Of a stretch of 46,977 nt of DNA, positions 1-6,953 are shown in pieces (the stretch's first letter is position 1; each line of letters begins with the position of its first letter). The stretch lies in contig CAYSPJ010000026.1 in assembly GCA_964432875.1 (NCBI GenBank), positions 1 through 46,977 of the forward strand, given 5' to 3'. The stretch comes from JACJYE01 sp964432875. Lineage in GTDB: Bacteria > Bacteroidota > Bacteroidia > Chitinophagales > Saprospiraceae. Position numbers and translations under genes: made by a program. The notes below the pieces were generated by a model. It ran no database searches. It saw only the letters and a list, made by a program, of their open reading frames with translations, and was not told where the DNA came from.

Positions 1-62
1 CGCTCCGAGGCTTGCTAAAGAGCGGGATAAACTTCTCGCCCCACCTCGCTTTGCTAAAGCTG

Positions 63-146
63 TACCAGAGGTGGGACTCGAACCCACACGATGTTGCCAT
101 CACTGGATTTTGAGTCCAGCGCGTCTACCAGTTCCGCCACTCTGGC
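63..146 (-). tRNA. tRNA-Leu (anticodon CAA)
   Basis: Read on the minus strand, this folds as a class II tRNA. The acceptor stem is GCCAGAG with CTCTGGT (one G-U closing pair). It has a D arm, an anticodon stem CTGGA/TCCAG around loop CTCAAAA giving anticodon CAA, a long variable arm, and a T arm GTGGG/CCCAC with loop TTCGAGT. The long variable arm and the anticodon both say leucine, reading UUG codons. The CCA end is not encoded. A good promoter lies about 70 nt upstream. Confidence 0.97.
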
Positions 147-215
147 TGGTATAAAAAGAGTCGAATTTCAACTTGGTGCCCGGCCCTTTAGCCGGCTTCA
201 TTTGTTTTCGGGATG

Positions 216-247
216 CAAATGTAAGGAATCATTCCTTTATGCTGCAA
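216..247 (-). promoter_or_regulatory. Bacteroidota-type promoter for tRNA-Leu
   Basis: On the minus strand TTG (245-247) is followed by exactly 21 nt and then TACATTTG (216-223). This matches the Bacteroidota primary-sigma consensus TTG-N19-21-TAnnTTTG. It points at the tRNA, leaving a 5' leader of roughly 60 nt for processing. The match is seen in sequence; use of the site is inferred. Confidence 0.65.
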
Positions 248-339
248 GAAAATCTTAGAGAAAAATCGTCAAAAAGGCAAAAAAGTTTCCAGTGGCTTTT
301 GTTTAAAGTTATTTAAGGTCTGTCCATTTAATCGGGTGT

Positions 340-485
340 CTGAGCTTTAGAGTTCGAGAGCAAGGCTTGCGAAGCCCAAAAACCGGAGTTTACTCCACGA
401 AGCGTGGGGTAAGGGGCCCTACGCTGAAGTCGAGGATTTTTGGGGCGAGCGTAACGCAGCTATCGGACTATAAAGACAGACACTA
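340..485. repeat. Dispersed hairpin element, copy A (core inverted)
   Basis: This is one of three related copies (others at 25914-26060 and 28802-28953). Conserved outer arms begin with TTCGAGAGCAAGGCTTGC at 353 and end with AAAGACAGACACTA at 485. The last CTA is the complement of the rseP stop codon TAG. Inner arms (A5-run with C3-run, and T5-run with G4-run) can pair. The 42-bp core at 389-430 matches copies B and C only after reverse complementing. With the tRNA promoter, this accounts for most of the 336-bp gap between tRNA-Leu and rseP; the rest (248-339) shows nothing recognisable. Confidence 0.85.
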
Positions 486-1826
486 TTTACTGAACCAAGC
501 CCGGAAAATATCCAGCCCGTTGGCGTAAACGACCAAGCCCAGGACAATAATGAAACCCACCATAGTAGCATGTTCCATGAATTTATCGCTAGGCTTGCGG
601 CCGGTGACGACTTCATAGAGGAGGAACATCACATGGCCGCCATCCAGGGCGGGTATGGGCAGTAAGTTCATAAAGGCGAGGATCAGGGAGAGGATGGCCG
701 TCATGCGCCAGAAATGTTCCCACACCCAGGTGCTGCCGAACATGGAGCCGATAGTGCCAAAACCGCCCAGGCTTTCGGATGCCTTGATGCGGCCGCGGAA
801 CATCTGGCCGAAAGCTTTCAACTGGTCGTTGAGGAAGCCCACCCCTTTAAAAAAGCCAGCTGGCAAAGCTTGAGCCAAGGAATAATCCTGGCGTTGAGTT
901 CCAAAAAAGTATGCGGCAGAATAGGGGTATATACCTACTTTGCCCTCTTCGCTGGTAACCATGTCCAAGGTGAGGGTATCGGTTTTATCACGCAAAACAG
1001 TGACGGTCACCGGCACGCCTTTATGCTCTTGCGCCAGGCGGTAGAAATCATTGAAAAAAGGAGTAGGCTGATCATTAAAGGCAAGGATTTGGTCTTCCGG
1101 CTTGATGCCAGCGGTTTCGGCAGGCGAGCCCTCTAGTAATTGTGCCGCGATGAAGGGCGTACGAGCGCCGAACAGCATCTTGTTTTTGCTCTCATGGCTG
1201 GACAAGATTTGGATAAACTTAGGGTCGATTGGCAATTGCTGCTCCTGCCCATCCCGCAAGACTTTGATGGTGCTGGCATCGTTGATGATAATCTCCCGGA
1301 CCAGCTCCCGGTCATTGAATTTAACGAAAGGCTTATCCCCGATGGCCAAGATTTTATCCCCGTCGCGCAGGCCTATTTCCAGGCCTAAAGAATCGGCATA
1401 AATCCCATATTGGAGGCGATCATTCGGCAAGAACTCCTCTCCCCAGGCCCACAGTACCATGCCGAAGAGGAAAAAGCCGAGGATGAAGTTTACGGTCACG
1501 CCGCCCAACATGATGACGAGGCGCTGCCATGCTGGTTTAGAGCGGAATTCCCATGGTTGAGGAGGCTGTTTCATCTGCTCCGTATCCATGCTTTCATCTA
1601 TCATGCCGGATATCTTGACATAACCGCCCAGAGGCAACCAACCGATGCCGTACTCGGTATCGCCTTTCTGATATTTCAAAAGGGAAAACCAGGGGTCAAA
1701 GAACAAGTAGAACTTTTCGACACGAGTACCGAAAAGCCGGGCTGGCAGGAAATGCCCCATTTCGTGAAGGACAATCAGGATAGAAAGGCTCAGCATGAGT
1801 TGCCCTGCCATGATCACATAATCCAT
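483..1826 (-). CDS. rseP: RIP metalloprotease RseP (site-2 protease)
   Basis: This is an inner-membrane zinc protease of family M50 that cuts transmembrane segments of anti-sigma factors and leftover signal peptides. It has 447 residues, a usual family length. The zinc motif HEMGH is at residues 21-25 inside the first membrane helix. The second active-site motif, LDGGH, lies near the C-terminus within a hydrophobic segment. Between them are two PDZ-like regions (roughly residues 130-310), the second containing GSPAETAGIKPED. The gene starts at ATG 1826 and diverges from rsmE across 121 bp, with its promoter running into the rsmE start. Its TAG stop is shared with hairpin element copy A. Confidence 0.95.
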   Translation of the reverse strand: MDYVIMAGQLMLSLSILIVLHEMGHFLPARLFGTRVEKFYLFFDPWFSLLKYQKGDTEYGIGWLPLGGYVKISGMIDESMDTEQMKQPPQPWEFRSKPAWQRLVIMLGGVTVNFILGFFLFGMVLWAWGEEFLPNDRLQYGIYADSLGLEIGLRDGDKILAIGDKPFVKFNDRELVREIIINDASTIKVLRDGQEQQLPIDPKFIQILSSHESKNKMLFGARTPFIAAQLLEGSPAETAGIKPEDQILAFNDQPTPFFNDFYRLAQEHKGVPVTVTVLRDKTDTLTLDMVTSEEGKVGIYPYSAAYFFGTQRQDYSLAQALPAGFFKGVGFLNDQLKAFGQMFRGRIKASESLGGFGTIGSMFGSTWVWEHFWRMTAILSLILAFMNLLPIPALDGGHVMFLLYEVVTGRKPSDKFMEHATMVGFIIVLGLVVYANGLDIFRAWFSK

Positions 1827-1916
1827 AAGCGGCTATAGTATATCTGAAAATTAGTTTTTAATTTCATTCAAGTCTAGAAAACACGATTAATTTTCCTATT
1901 GTTGCGCAAAGGCACG

Positions 1917-1948
1917 CAAAGGTAAATAAAAAACATCGGCATAAGCAA
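1917..1948 (-). promoter_or_regulatory. Promoter for rseP, overlapping the rsmE start
   Basis: On the minus strand TTG (1946-1948), 21 nt spacing, then TACCTTTG (1917-1924), a full match to the Bacteroidota TTG/TAnnTTTG pattern. The leader to the rseP ATG is about 90 nt. The -33 box overlaps the first base of the divergent rsmE ATG at 1948, so polymerase bound here would cover the rsmE translation start region. Confidence 0.6.
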
Positions 1949-2655
1949 TGAACTTATTTTATACCACCACTATCCATGACGGCTTCCTCCAGCTAGCCGA
2001 AGAAGAAGCCCACCACTGCTTTCAGGTGTTAAGGCGCAAAAGCGGAGATGTGATTTACGCTACTGATGGCCAAGGCGGGTTCTACCGGGCTGTCATTGAG
2101 GAAATTGGCAAAAAGAACTGCCTGGCACGGATTGAAGAAGCCCAATACGAGTACGGCCGGCGCCCTTTCCATTTACATCTGGCCATCGCCCCCACCAAAA
2201 ACATCAGCCGGCTGGAGTGGTTTCTGGAAAAAGCGGTTGAAATCGGGATCGACGAGATAACCCCCTTGGCTTGCGAACACTCCGAGCGGGTGCAGGTCCG
2301 CAATAGCCGCCTGGAAAAAATCCTGCTCTCCGCCATGAAACAATCGCTGAAAGCCTACCTGCCCCGATTGAACGAACTCACCGCCATAAAACCATTCCTG
2401 GCTCTCCAGCGCCTCACCAGCGGGCAGAAATTCATCGCCTACCTGGGCCCGGACACCAAAGGACACCTGAAACACAACTACCAGCCCCCTCAAAACGTTT
2501 GCATCCTCATAGGGCCAGAAGGCGACTTCAGCACCCTTGAAGTGCAAGCTAGCCAGGAAGCTGGCTTTCTGCCTGTGAGCCTCGGCCCCAGCCGTTTACG
2601 CACCGAGACCGCCGGGCTGGTGGCTTGCCATACCATAAATTTGTTGAATGAATAA
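1948..2655 (+). CDS. rsmE: 16S rRNA (uracil1498-N3)-methyltransferase RsmE
   Basis: This enzyme uses S-adenosylmethionine to methylate U1498 of 16S rRNA in the small subunit. It has 235 residues, typical for RsmE. An N-terminal PUA-like domain (about 1-70, with LAEEEAHHCFQVLR) precedes a SPOUT methyltransferase domain. The knot motifs are ILIGPEGDFS and LGPSRLRTETA, close to the usual GPEGG(F/W) and LG.RILR.ETA. It starts at ATG 1948, diverging from rseP. The DUF4159 gene follows after 18 bp and is probably co-transcribed. No clear plus-strand promoter box was found upstream. Confidence 0.95.
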   Translation: MNLFYTTTIHDGFLQLAEEEAHHCFQVLRRKSGDVIYATDGQGGFYRAVIEEIGKKNCLARIEEAQYEYGRRPFHLHLAIAPTKNISRLEWFLEKAVEIGIDEITPLACEHSERVQVRNSRLEKILLSAMKQSLKAYLPRLNELTAIKPFLALQRLTSGQKFIAYLGPDTKGHLKHNYQPPQNVCILIGPEGDFSTLEVQASQEAGFLPVSLGPSRLRTETAGLVACHTINLLNE

Positions 2656-2673
2656 TTTAAAAGCTAGTTCTAT

Positions 2674-3336
2674 ATGAAGCAATTGCTGTCAGCCATCTTT
2701 GCCATCTGTTTCTTGGCATTGCCTTTGAGCCAAGCTGCCGAACCCCCTTCACTGCGTATCGGCCTGCTGAAATATCGAGGGGGCGATTGGTATTCCAACC
2801 CCACTTCATTGCCCAACCTGGCTGGATTTTGCAATCAGCAGCTGGGCACTAATTTCGATCTGGATTATGGTGAAGTAGAGGTAGGTAGCGTAGAATTGTA
2901 CAACTACTCCTTTTTGCACATGACCGGGCATGGCAACGTCATCTTTTCCGATGCCGAGGCGGAGAACCTCCGCAATTACCTCATCGCCGGCGGATTCTTA
3001 CATATCGACGACAACTATGGCATGGATCCTTACATTAGAGTGGCTATGAAAAAAGTATTCCCCGAACTAGCCTTTATCGAGCTACCCTTCGAACACGAAA
3101 TCTATCGCCAGAAGTTCGAGTTTAAAAATGGCCTGCCCAAGATACATAAACACGATGGCAAGGCGCCACAAGGCTTCGGCTTATTCTGGGAAGGCCGCCT
3201 AATCTGTTTTTACACCTATGAATGCGACCTGGGCAACGGATGGGAAGACCAGGCCGTGCACAACGACCCGGAAGAGGTGCGCATGCAAGCCCTGCGCATG
3301 GGCGCCAACATCATTCAATACGTCTTTGGGCAGTAA
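2674..3336 (+). CDS. DUF4159 family exported protein
   Basis: This 220-residue protein has a cleavable signal peptide (residues 1-21, ending SQAAE). The rest matches what I know of DUF4159 (a glutamine-amidotransferase-like fold): LRIGLLKYRGGDWYSNP near the start, then LHMTGHGNVIFSDAEAENLRNYL and GGFLHIDDNYGMD. The family has no settled function; in Bacteroidota it is a conserved secreted or periplasmic protein. It sits 18 bp after rsmE and converges with the small pspC-like gene 6 bp beyond its stop. The family assignment is from memory of motifs and is fairly secure; the role is unknown. Confidence 0.85.
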   Translation: MKQLLSAIFAICFLALPLSQAAEPPSLRIGLLKYRGGDWYSNPTSLPNLAGFCNQQLGTNFDLDYGEVEVGSVELYNYSFLHMTGHGNVIFSDAEAENLRNYLIAGGFLHIDDNYGMDPYIRVAMKKVFPELAFIELPFEHEIYRQKFEFKNGLPKIHKHDGKAPQGFGLFWEGRLICFYTYECDLGNGWEDQAVHNDPEEVRMQALRMGANIIQYVFGQ

Positions 3337-3342
3337 TACTGC

Positions 3343-3558
3343 TCAGCGCCAAATCAAAGAGCGCTTTTGACGGATGTAGTCCCTTATATTGAGCCAGAAG
3401 GCCACAAATAAATACAGTAAAATAGGGGAGCCCAGCGTAGCAAAGGAGAGATAGATAAAATAGACGCGCACCCTGGCCGAGGCGATGCCCATCTTCTCGC
3501 CCAGATAGTTGCACACGCCGAACGCCGAACGCTCCAATAAGGCCTTAAGTTGGTTCAT
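3343..3558 (-). CDS. PspC-domain mini membrane protein
   Basis: This 71-residue protein is essentially a single PspC domain. The N-terminus SAFGVCNYLGEKMGIASARVR has the usual GVC.GLA.yfg...vRv pattern, followed by one strong membrane segment (YFIYLSFATLGSPILLYLFVAF, broken here only for description) and a basic tail. PspC proteins take part in envelope-stress responses in other bacteria, but stand-alone copies in Bacteroidota are uncharacterised. It starts at ATG 3558 and converges with the DUF4159 gene. A second tiny membrane protein gene lies 128 bp upstream on the same strand. Confidence 0.8.
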   Translation of the reverse strand: MNQLKALLERSAFGVCNYLGEKMGIASARVRVYFIYLSFATLGSPILLYLFVAFWLNIRDYIRQKRSLIWR

Positions 3559-3686
3559 ACCCGTTGTTTTTTTGTGCTTTCAATGACAACTTTCTTAAAC
3601 AATAAAAGGGTCAAATTGATTAGCGCAAACGCAAAAAATCCGGGATTCCAGCCAAAAACAGCTATTAAGAGCCTAAAAGCTAGCCT

Positions 3687-3884
3687 TTAACGGATGATTG
3701 CTGCCTCCGTAGCCTGCTGCATGACCTGATAGGCAGGCTGCGGCCCTTCCAGCGTCTGCCCAGGATCTGAAAGCTTCTCTCGCGAACCGGAAAATATGCT
3801 CAATGCGCCCACCAGGCCAATAAGTAGGATGACGAATACAATGATGCTCTCTATTTTATGGGGAGTTTTTGATGCTTGTGCCAT
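3687..3884 (-). CDS. Small single-span membrane protein, unknown
   Basis: The protein is 65 residues long, with a short basic N-terminus, one membrane helix (about residues 14-30, IIVFVILLIGLVGALSIF) and a short polar tail. I do not recognise a family. Support for it being real: an ATG start, clean membrane topology, same strand as and close to the mini-PspC gene, and no competing gene. It may form a small envelope module with that gene, but this is inference. A spurious short ORF remains possible. Confidence 0.5.
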   Translation of the reverse strand: MAQASKTPHKIESIIVFVILLIGLVGALSIFSGSREKLSDPGQTLEGPQPAYQVMQQATEAAIIR

Positions 3885-4607
3885 GATCTTAGATTTGTTG
3901 TGGTTTGGGTAATACTTTGCCAGCCCAGCCGGCTGCGGCTGGAAGGATACACGCCCGCAAAGGGCAATACTTTAGCAGAGGAAAGCCAGTGCCTGCACTG
4001 TTTCCAGGTCGAATGCCAGCAAGGCAAGCCCATTACATCCCCATGCCATTTGGCAGGCCGCTAAATCGTTTGCGGACAATGGTGGCATAGGCCGGCCATT
4101 ACCGCAGCTCCCCTGGGGAGCGCCGCAGCCTGCAAATCAGGAAATGCGAGGCCTGGCTGGCTTTTTCAGCCAGCCAAGCTTGCTTGACAATATGTGGTAC
4201 TTCGCTTAGCTCTTATCCGCAAAAGTGTAGATGTAGCGGAAATTTGCCAGGGTGCTCAGCGCACCAAGGCTCGAGCGGGGGCCGCAACGGCCAGAATGTG
4301 TGTTTGTTAAGGGTTGCATAATACACTAGTTTGTTATGAATGGGAAAAAATATACTCATGAAGCATCCCCTCAGATAGGGGCCTCTCCCCCTATACATGA
4401 CTGATGCTCAGGAAATTTCAAAAACGGGGGGTAAAAATGGTATGATAGATAGCTGCAAACATATTAAATTATTATTTAAATTAAATAACATTCGCATGTG
4501 TTTTTTTCTTTCGCCTCACATATTAAGATAATACAAAATATGTGCCAAAAATCAAAGAGGGGTGGACCGTGGGATGCGCATGCTCATAAGCGCCTGTTCA
4601 GGTGGGT
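3885..4607. other. Gene-free AT-rich interval with hairpins
   Basis: No convincing gene is present in these 723 bp. The left half has short perfect hairpins: CCAGCCG/CGGCTGG at 3925-3942 (loop GCTG) and TGGCTGGCT/AGCCAGCCA at 4154-4176 (loop TTTTC). It also has a repeated phrase GGGyAATACTTT near 3907 and 3962. The right half, about 4430-4560, is strikingly AT-rich compared with the rest of the window. It could be a decayed gene, a regulatory region upstream of the small membrane protein, or simple intergenic DNA. Confidence 0.5.
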
Positions 4608-5813
4608 TCAATAAGCGATAAAATAAGCCTTAGGTTGCTTGGGCAACAAAAGCCAAAGGCGACCGTAGCTGTTGGTGCGGCCGGCTTGTCGGGCAGCCTG
4701 CGACCCCACGCCGGTATAGACATCAATATGCCCAGAGCCTTTAATGGCTCCACCAACATCTTGGGCGACGAAAAAGCGGTAGTCATAGCCGATGACGCGC
4801 TGCGTTTTTTGATCAAATCGCGGGAAGGAGGCAAGCAGGCAGCTGCCCAGCGGGATATAGCGGCGGTCAACAGCGATCGAATACTGGCCAGTAAGCGGCA
4901 CGCCGCCGGCGCCTTTGGGCTCCGTGCGCCGGTGGGCAAAGAAGGTATAGGAAGGATTGTAGAAGAGCACCGTATCCAACAGCGCTGGATGCTGCTTGAG
5001 ATAGCGCCGGATGCCGCCGATGGAGAGGTTCTCCAGAGGTATATCCTCGCGGCTCATGATGAATTTTTCAATACTGCGGTAAGGGTGGCGGTTGGTGCCG
5101 TTGTAGGCGAAAAGCTCACGGGTGCCATCGGGGAATTCCACAAAACCAGAACCCTGCACCTGCATGTAATAAATATCGACTTTATCGGAAGCATAGGCTA
5201 ACTCCAAGCCCATGCCTTTTAACGCCCCTTCCCCTTCAATCTGAGCACGGGTAGGCAGTTCCCCCTCCCAGTCCAATGGGCGTTTGTAGACAGGGTGCTG
5301 GAAGCGCCCTTGCGGCTTACGGGCGACTTCTAACACCGGAGTATAATAGCCCGTAAAACGGACGTTGCCGCGGCGGTCGTTGCCCCATATTTGATAGGCT
5401 TCCAACTGATCCTGAATGCCCATGGGGAACGTCATTTGCCAGGCCCGCAATACCCGGATGGTCTCCTTGAGCTCATCTTGATTGATGCGCAAGCTGCCGA
5501 CTTGCTGGTTTCTGCCCGCGCTTTGCATCTCCAACAATTTCAGGTTGTAATCCAGGGCTTCCACCAAATCGCCGTCAATAAAGGGCAAAACAATAGTATC
5601 CAGGCGGCTGAGTTCGTACACCTCTTGCATGCGCGGACCACCCAGTAAGCGCCCGTCTCGTTTTTGGGTGTATTCGAAAGATTCGCCGTCATCTTCAGGT
5701 AAAAAAGTAGCCGGCTCGCCTTGGGGGGGGAGTGCTTTGCCGCTTTTTTCCGCCTGCCCACAGGCAAAGAGCGCGGCTAATGCGATGAATACCAGGGCGT
5801 TTAATCTTTGCAT
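4608..5813 (-). CDS. mltA: Membrane-bound lytic murein transglycosylase A
   Basis: This outer-membrane lipoprotein cleaves peptidoglycan glycan strands, leaving 1,6-anhydro ends. It has 401 residues. I start it at ATG 5813 because this gives a lipoprotein signal (MQRLNALVFIALAALFACG, lipobox LFAC) with GGAGG just upstream; a longer frame to 5870 only adds 19 unlikely residues. The MltA barrel domain occupies the middle (FTGYYTPVLEVARK onward). The C-terminal 3D domain has AQDVGGAIKGSGHIDVYTGVG, whose IDVY Asp matches the catalytic Asp of E. coli MltA. It lies downstream of the methyltransferase on the same strand. Confidence 0.93.
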   Translation of the reverse strand: MQRLNALVFIALAALFACGQAEKSGKALPPQGEPATFLPEDDGESFEYTQKRDGRLLGGPRMQEVYELSRLDTIVLPFIDGDLVEALDYNLKLLEMQSAGRNQQVGSLRINQDELKETIRVLRAWQMTFPMGIQDQLEAYQIWGNDRRGNVRFTGYYTPVLEVARKPQGRFQHPVYKRPLDWEGELPTRAQIEGEGALKGMGLELAYASDKVDIYYMQVQGSGFVEFPDGTRELFAYNGTNRHPYRSIEKFIMSREDIPLENLSIGGIRRYLKQHPALLDTVLFYNPSYTFFAHRRTEPKGAGGVPLTGQYSIAVDRRYIPLGSCLLASFPRFDQKTQRVIGYDYRFFVAQDVGGAIKGSGHIDVYTGVGSQAARQAGRTNSYGRLWLLLPKQPKAYFIAY

Positions 5814-5909
5814 TGCCTCCGGTGTGTTTAGGCCGTTCGGCAATAATACCACTATTTGGCAAATTTGCAAAACAAAGCGTGCCGTATGGGTTCTTTTTGC
5901 GCCCTTGAG

Positions 5910-6782
5910 CTAGTACTTGCGGGCAGTGATCGTTGCATAAAACCACCAGCCCCGCCGCAAAGCCTGGAATTGCCGGATGCTGCCAATAATATTGTGATGC
6001 TGGGCGCGCGAGCGGATGCCCAGCCCGTAGAGCAAGTAATTGGCCCACAGCCAGCGTCGGGCGATTTTGTGCAAGTTTTTTAGCGACACCCAGGCATAGG
6101 GCGTATAATCCCGGATCTGCACTTCCTGGAAGCCCGCTTGCTCGGCTTGAGTACGATGTTCTTCAGCGGTATTGATGTCGGGTATGGCCCAACGATTGAG
6201 CCAGGACAACAACAGTGCTTCCCCTTTTTCCGGCAGGGGCCGTCGGATGCGGGTGTATTCAGCAATGACCAACCGCCCGCCGGGACGCAGCAGCCGGTAA
6301 GCCTCGCGGTAAAATGCGGCCTTTTCCGGGGCGTGGCAGAGGCTCTCACAAGCCCAGATTACGTCGAAACACTCGTCCTCAAAAGGCGTATGGCAATAAT
6401 CGGCTTGTAGAAATGATGCTTGTCTATCCAGGCCCGCCGCCCGGGCATGTTGGCGCGCTTCAGCGATCTGACTGGGCACCGGGCTGATGCCTACCGCTTC
6501 AGCCTGCCGGTGCCGCGCCAGCCAGAGGCTGCTGCCGCCCTTGCCGCAGCCTGCATCCAGCACCCGCTCGCCGGGCTGCACCTCTGCCAACTCGGCCAAT
6601 ACGCGATTGGTGTTTTGCAGGGCATCGGCATGCTTGTCGGCGTTTTGGTCGTAAAACCCAAAATGTACCGCCAGATCTTCCCGCCCTGTCCAGGCGATAT
6701 GGTAGTCGAAGCGCGTACGCTCGTAATACTCGATCAGCTCGCTGAAGCGAGACTCATCAAAGGGGGGATGTTGGTTTTCCAT
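5910..6782 (-). CDS. SAM-dependent methyltransferase (sterol/tocopherol C-methyltransferase-like)
   Basis: This is a 290-residue class I methyltransferase. The glycine-rich SAM loop is VLDAGCGKGGSS, followed by the acidic and post-loop motifs AVGISPVPSQIAEAR, FLQADYCHTPF, FDVIWACESLCH and LLRPGGRLVIAEY. Order and spacing resemble small-molecule C-methyltransferases such as gamma-tocopherol or sterol 24-C methyltransferases, and a mainly helical C-terminal half fits these. The substrate cannot be told from sequence. It is divergent from the GH31 gene and has its own TATCTTTG box 20 nt upstream of the ATG. Confidence 0.85.
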   Translation of the reverse strand: MENQHPPFDESRFSELIEYYERTRFDYHIAWTGREDLAVHFGFYDQNADKHADALQNTNRVLAELAEVQPGERVLDAGCGKGGSSLWLARHRQAEAVGISPVPSQIAEARQHARAAGLDRQASFLQADYCHTPFEDECFDVIWACESLCHAPEKAAFYREAYRLLRPGGRLVIAEYTRIRRPLPEKGEALLLSWLNRWAIPDINTAEEHRTQAEQAGFQEVQIRDYTPYAWVSLKNLHKIARRWLWANYLLYGLGIRSRAQHHNIIGSIRQFQALRRGWWFYATITARKY

Positions 6783-6802
6783 GCGCAGTTGCTTTTGCCC
6801 GG

Positions 6803-6810
6803 CAAAGATA
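6803..6810 (-). promoter_or_regulatory. -7 box TATCTTTG for the methyltransferase
   Basis: A perfect TAnnTTTG box lies on the minus strand 20 nt before the ATG at 6782. No TTG is found at 19-21 nt upstream (TTC sits at 19), so the -33 element is weak. Confidence 0.45.
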
Positions 6811-6953
6811 GGTCATTTCCTACCCTATGGAATAGACACTTTGCCATTCCGCCAGGCAACCGGGTATTTTCTCAAAAGCCTGTCGCAGGCCTAAGCTTGT
6901 GCTTTAATCGCTTAAAATTCCTTTTCTTTGCCCTGACAAAAAACAATGCGAAC

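Noticed and set aside
6420..6953. N-terminal extension of the GH31 frame
   Set aside because: It lies over the methyltransferase gene on the opposite strand, and GH31 homology begins after the ATG at 6954.
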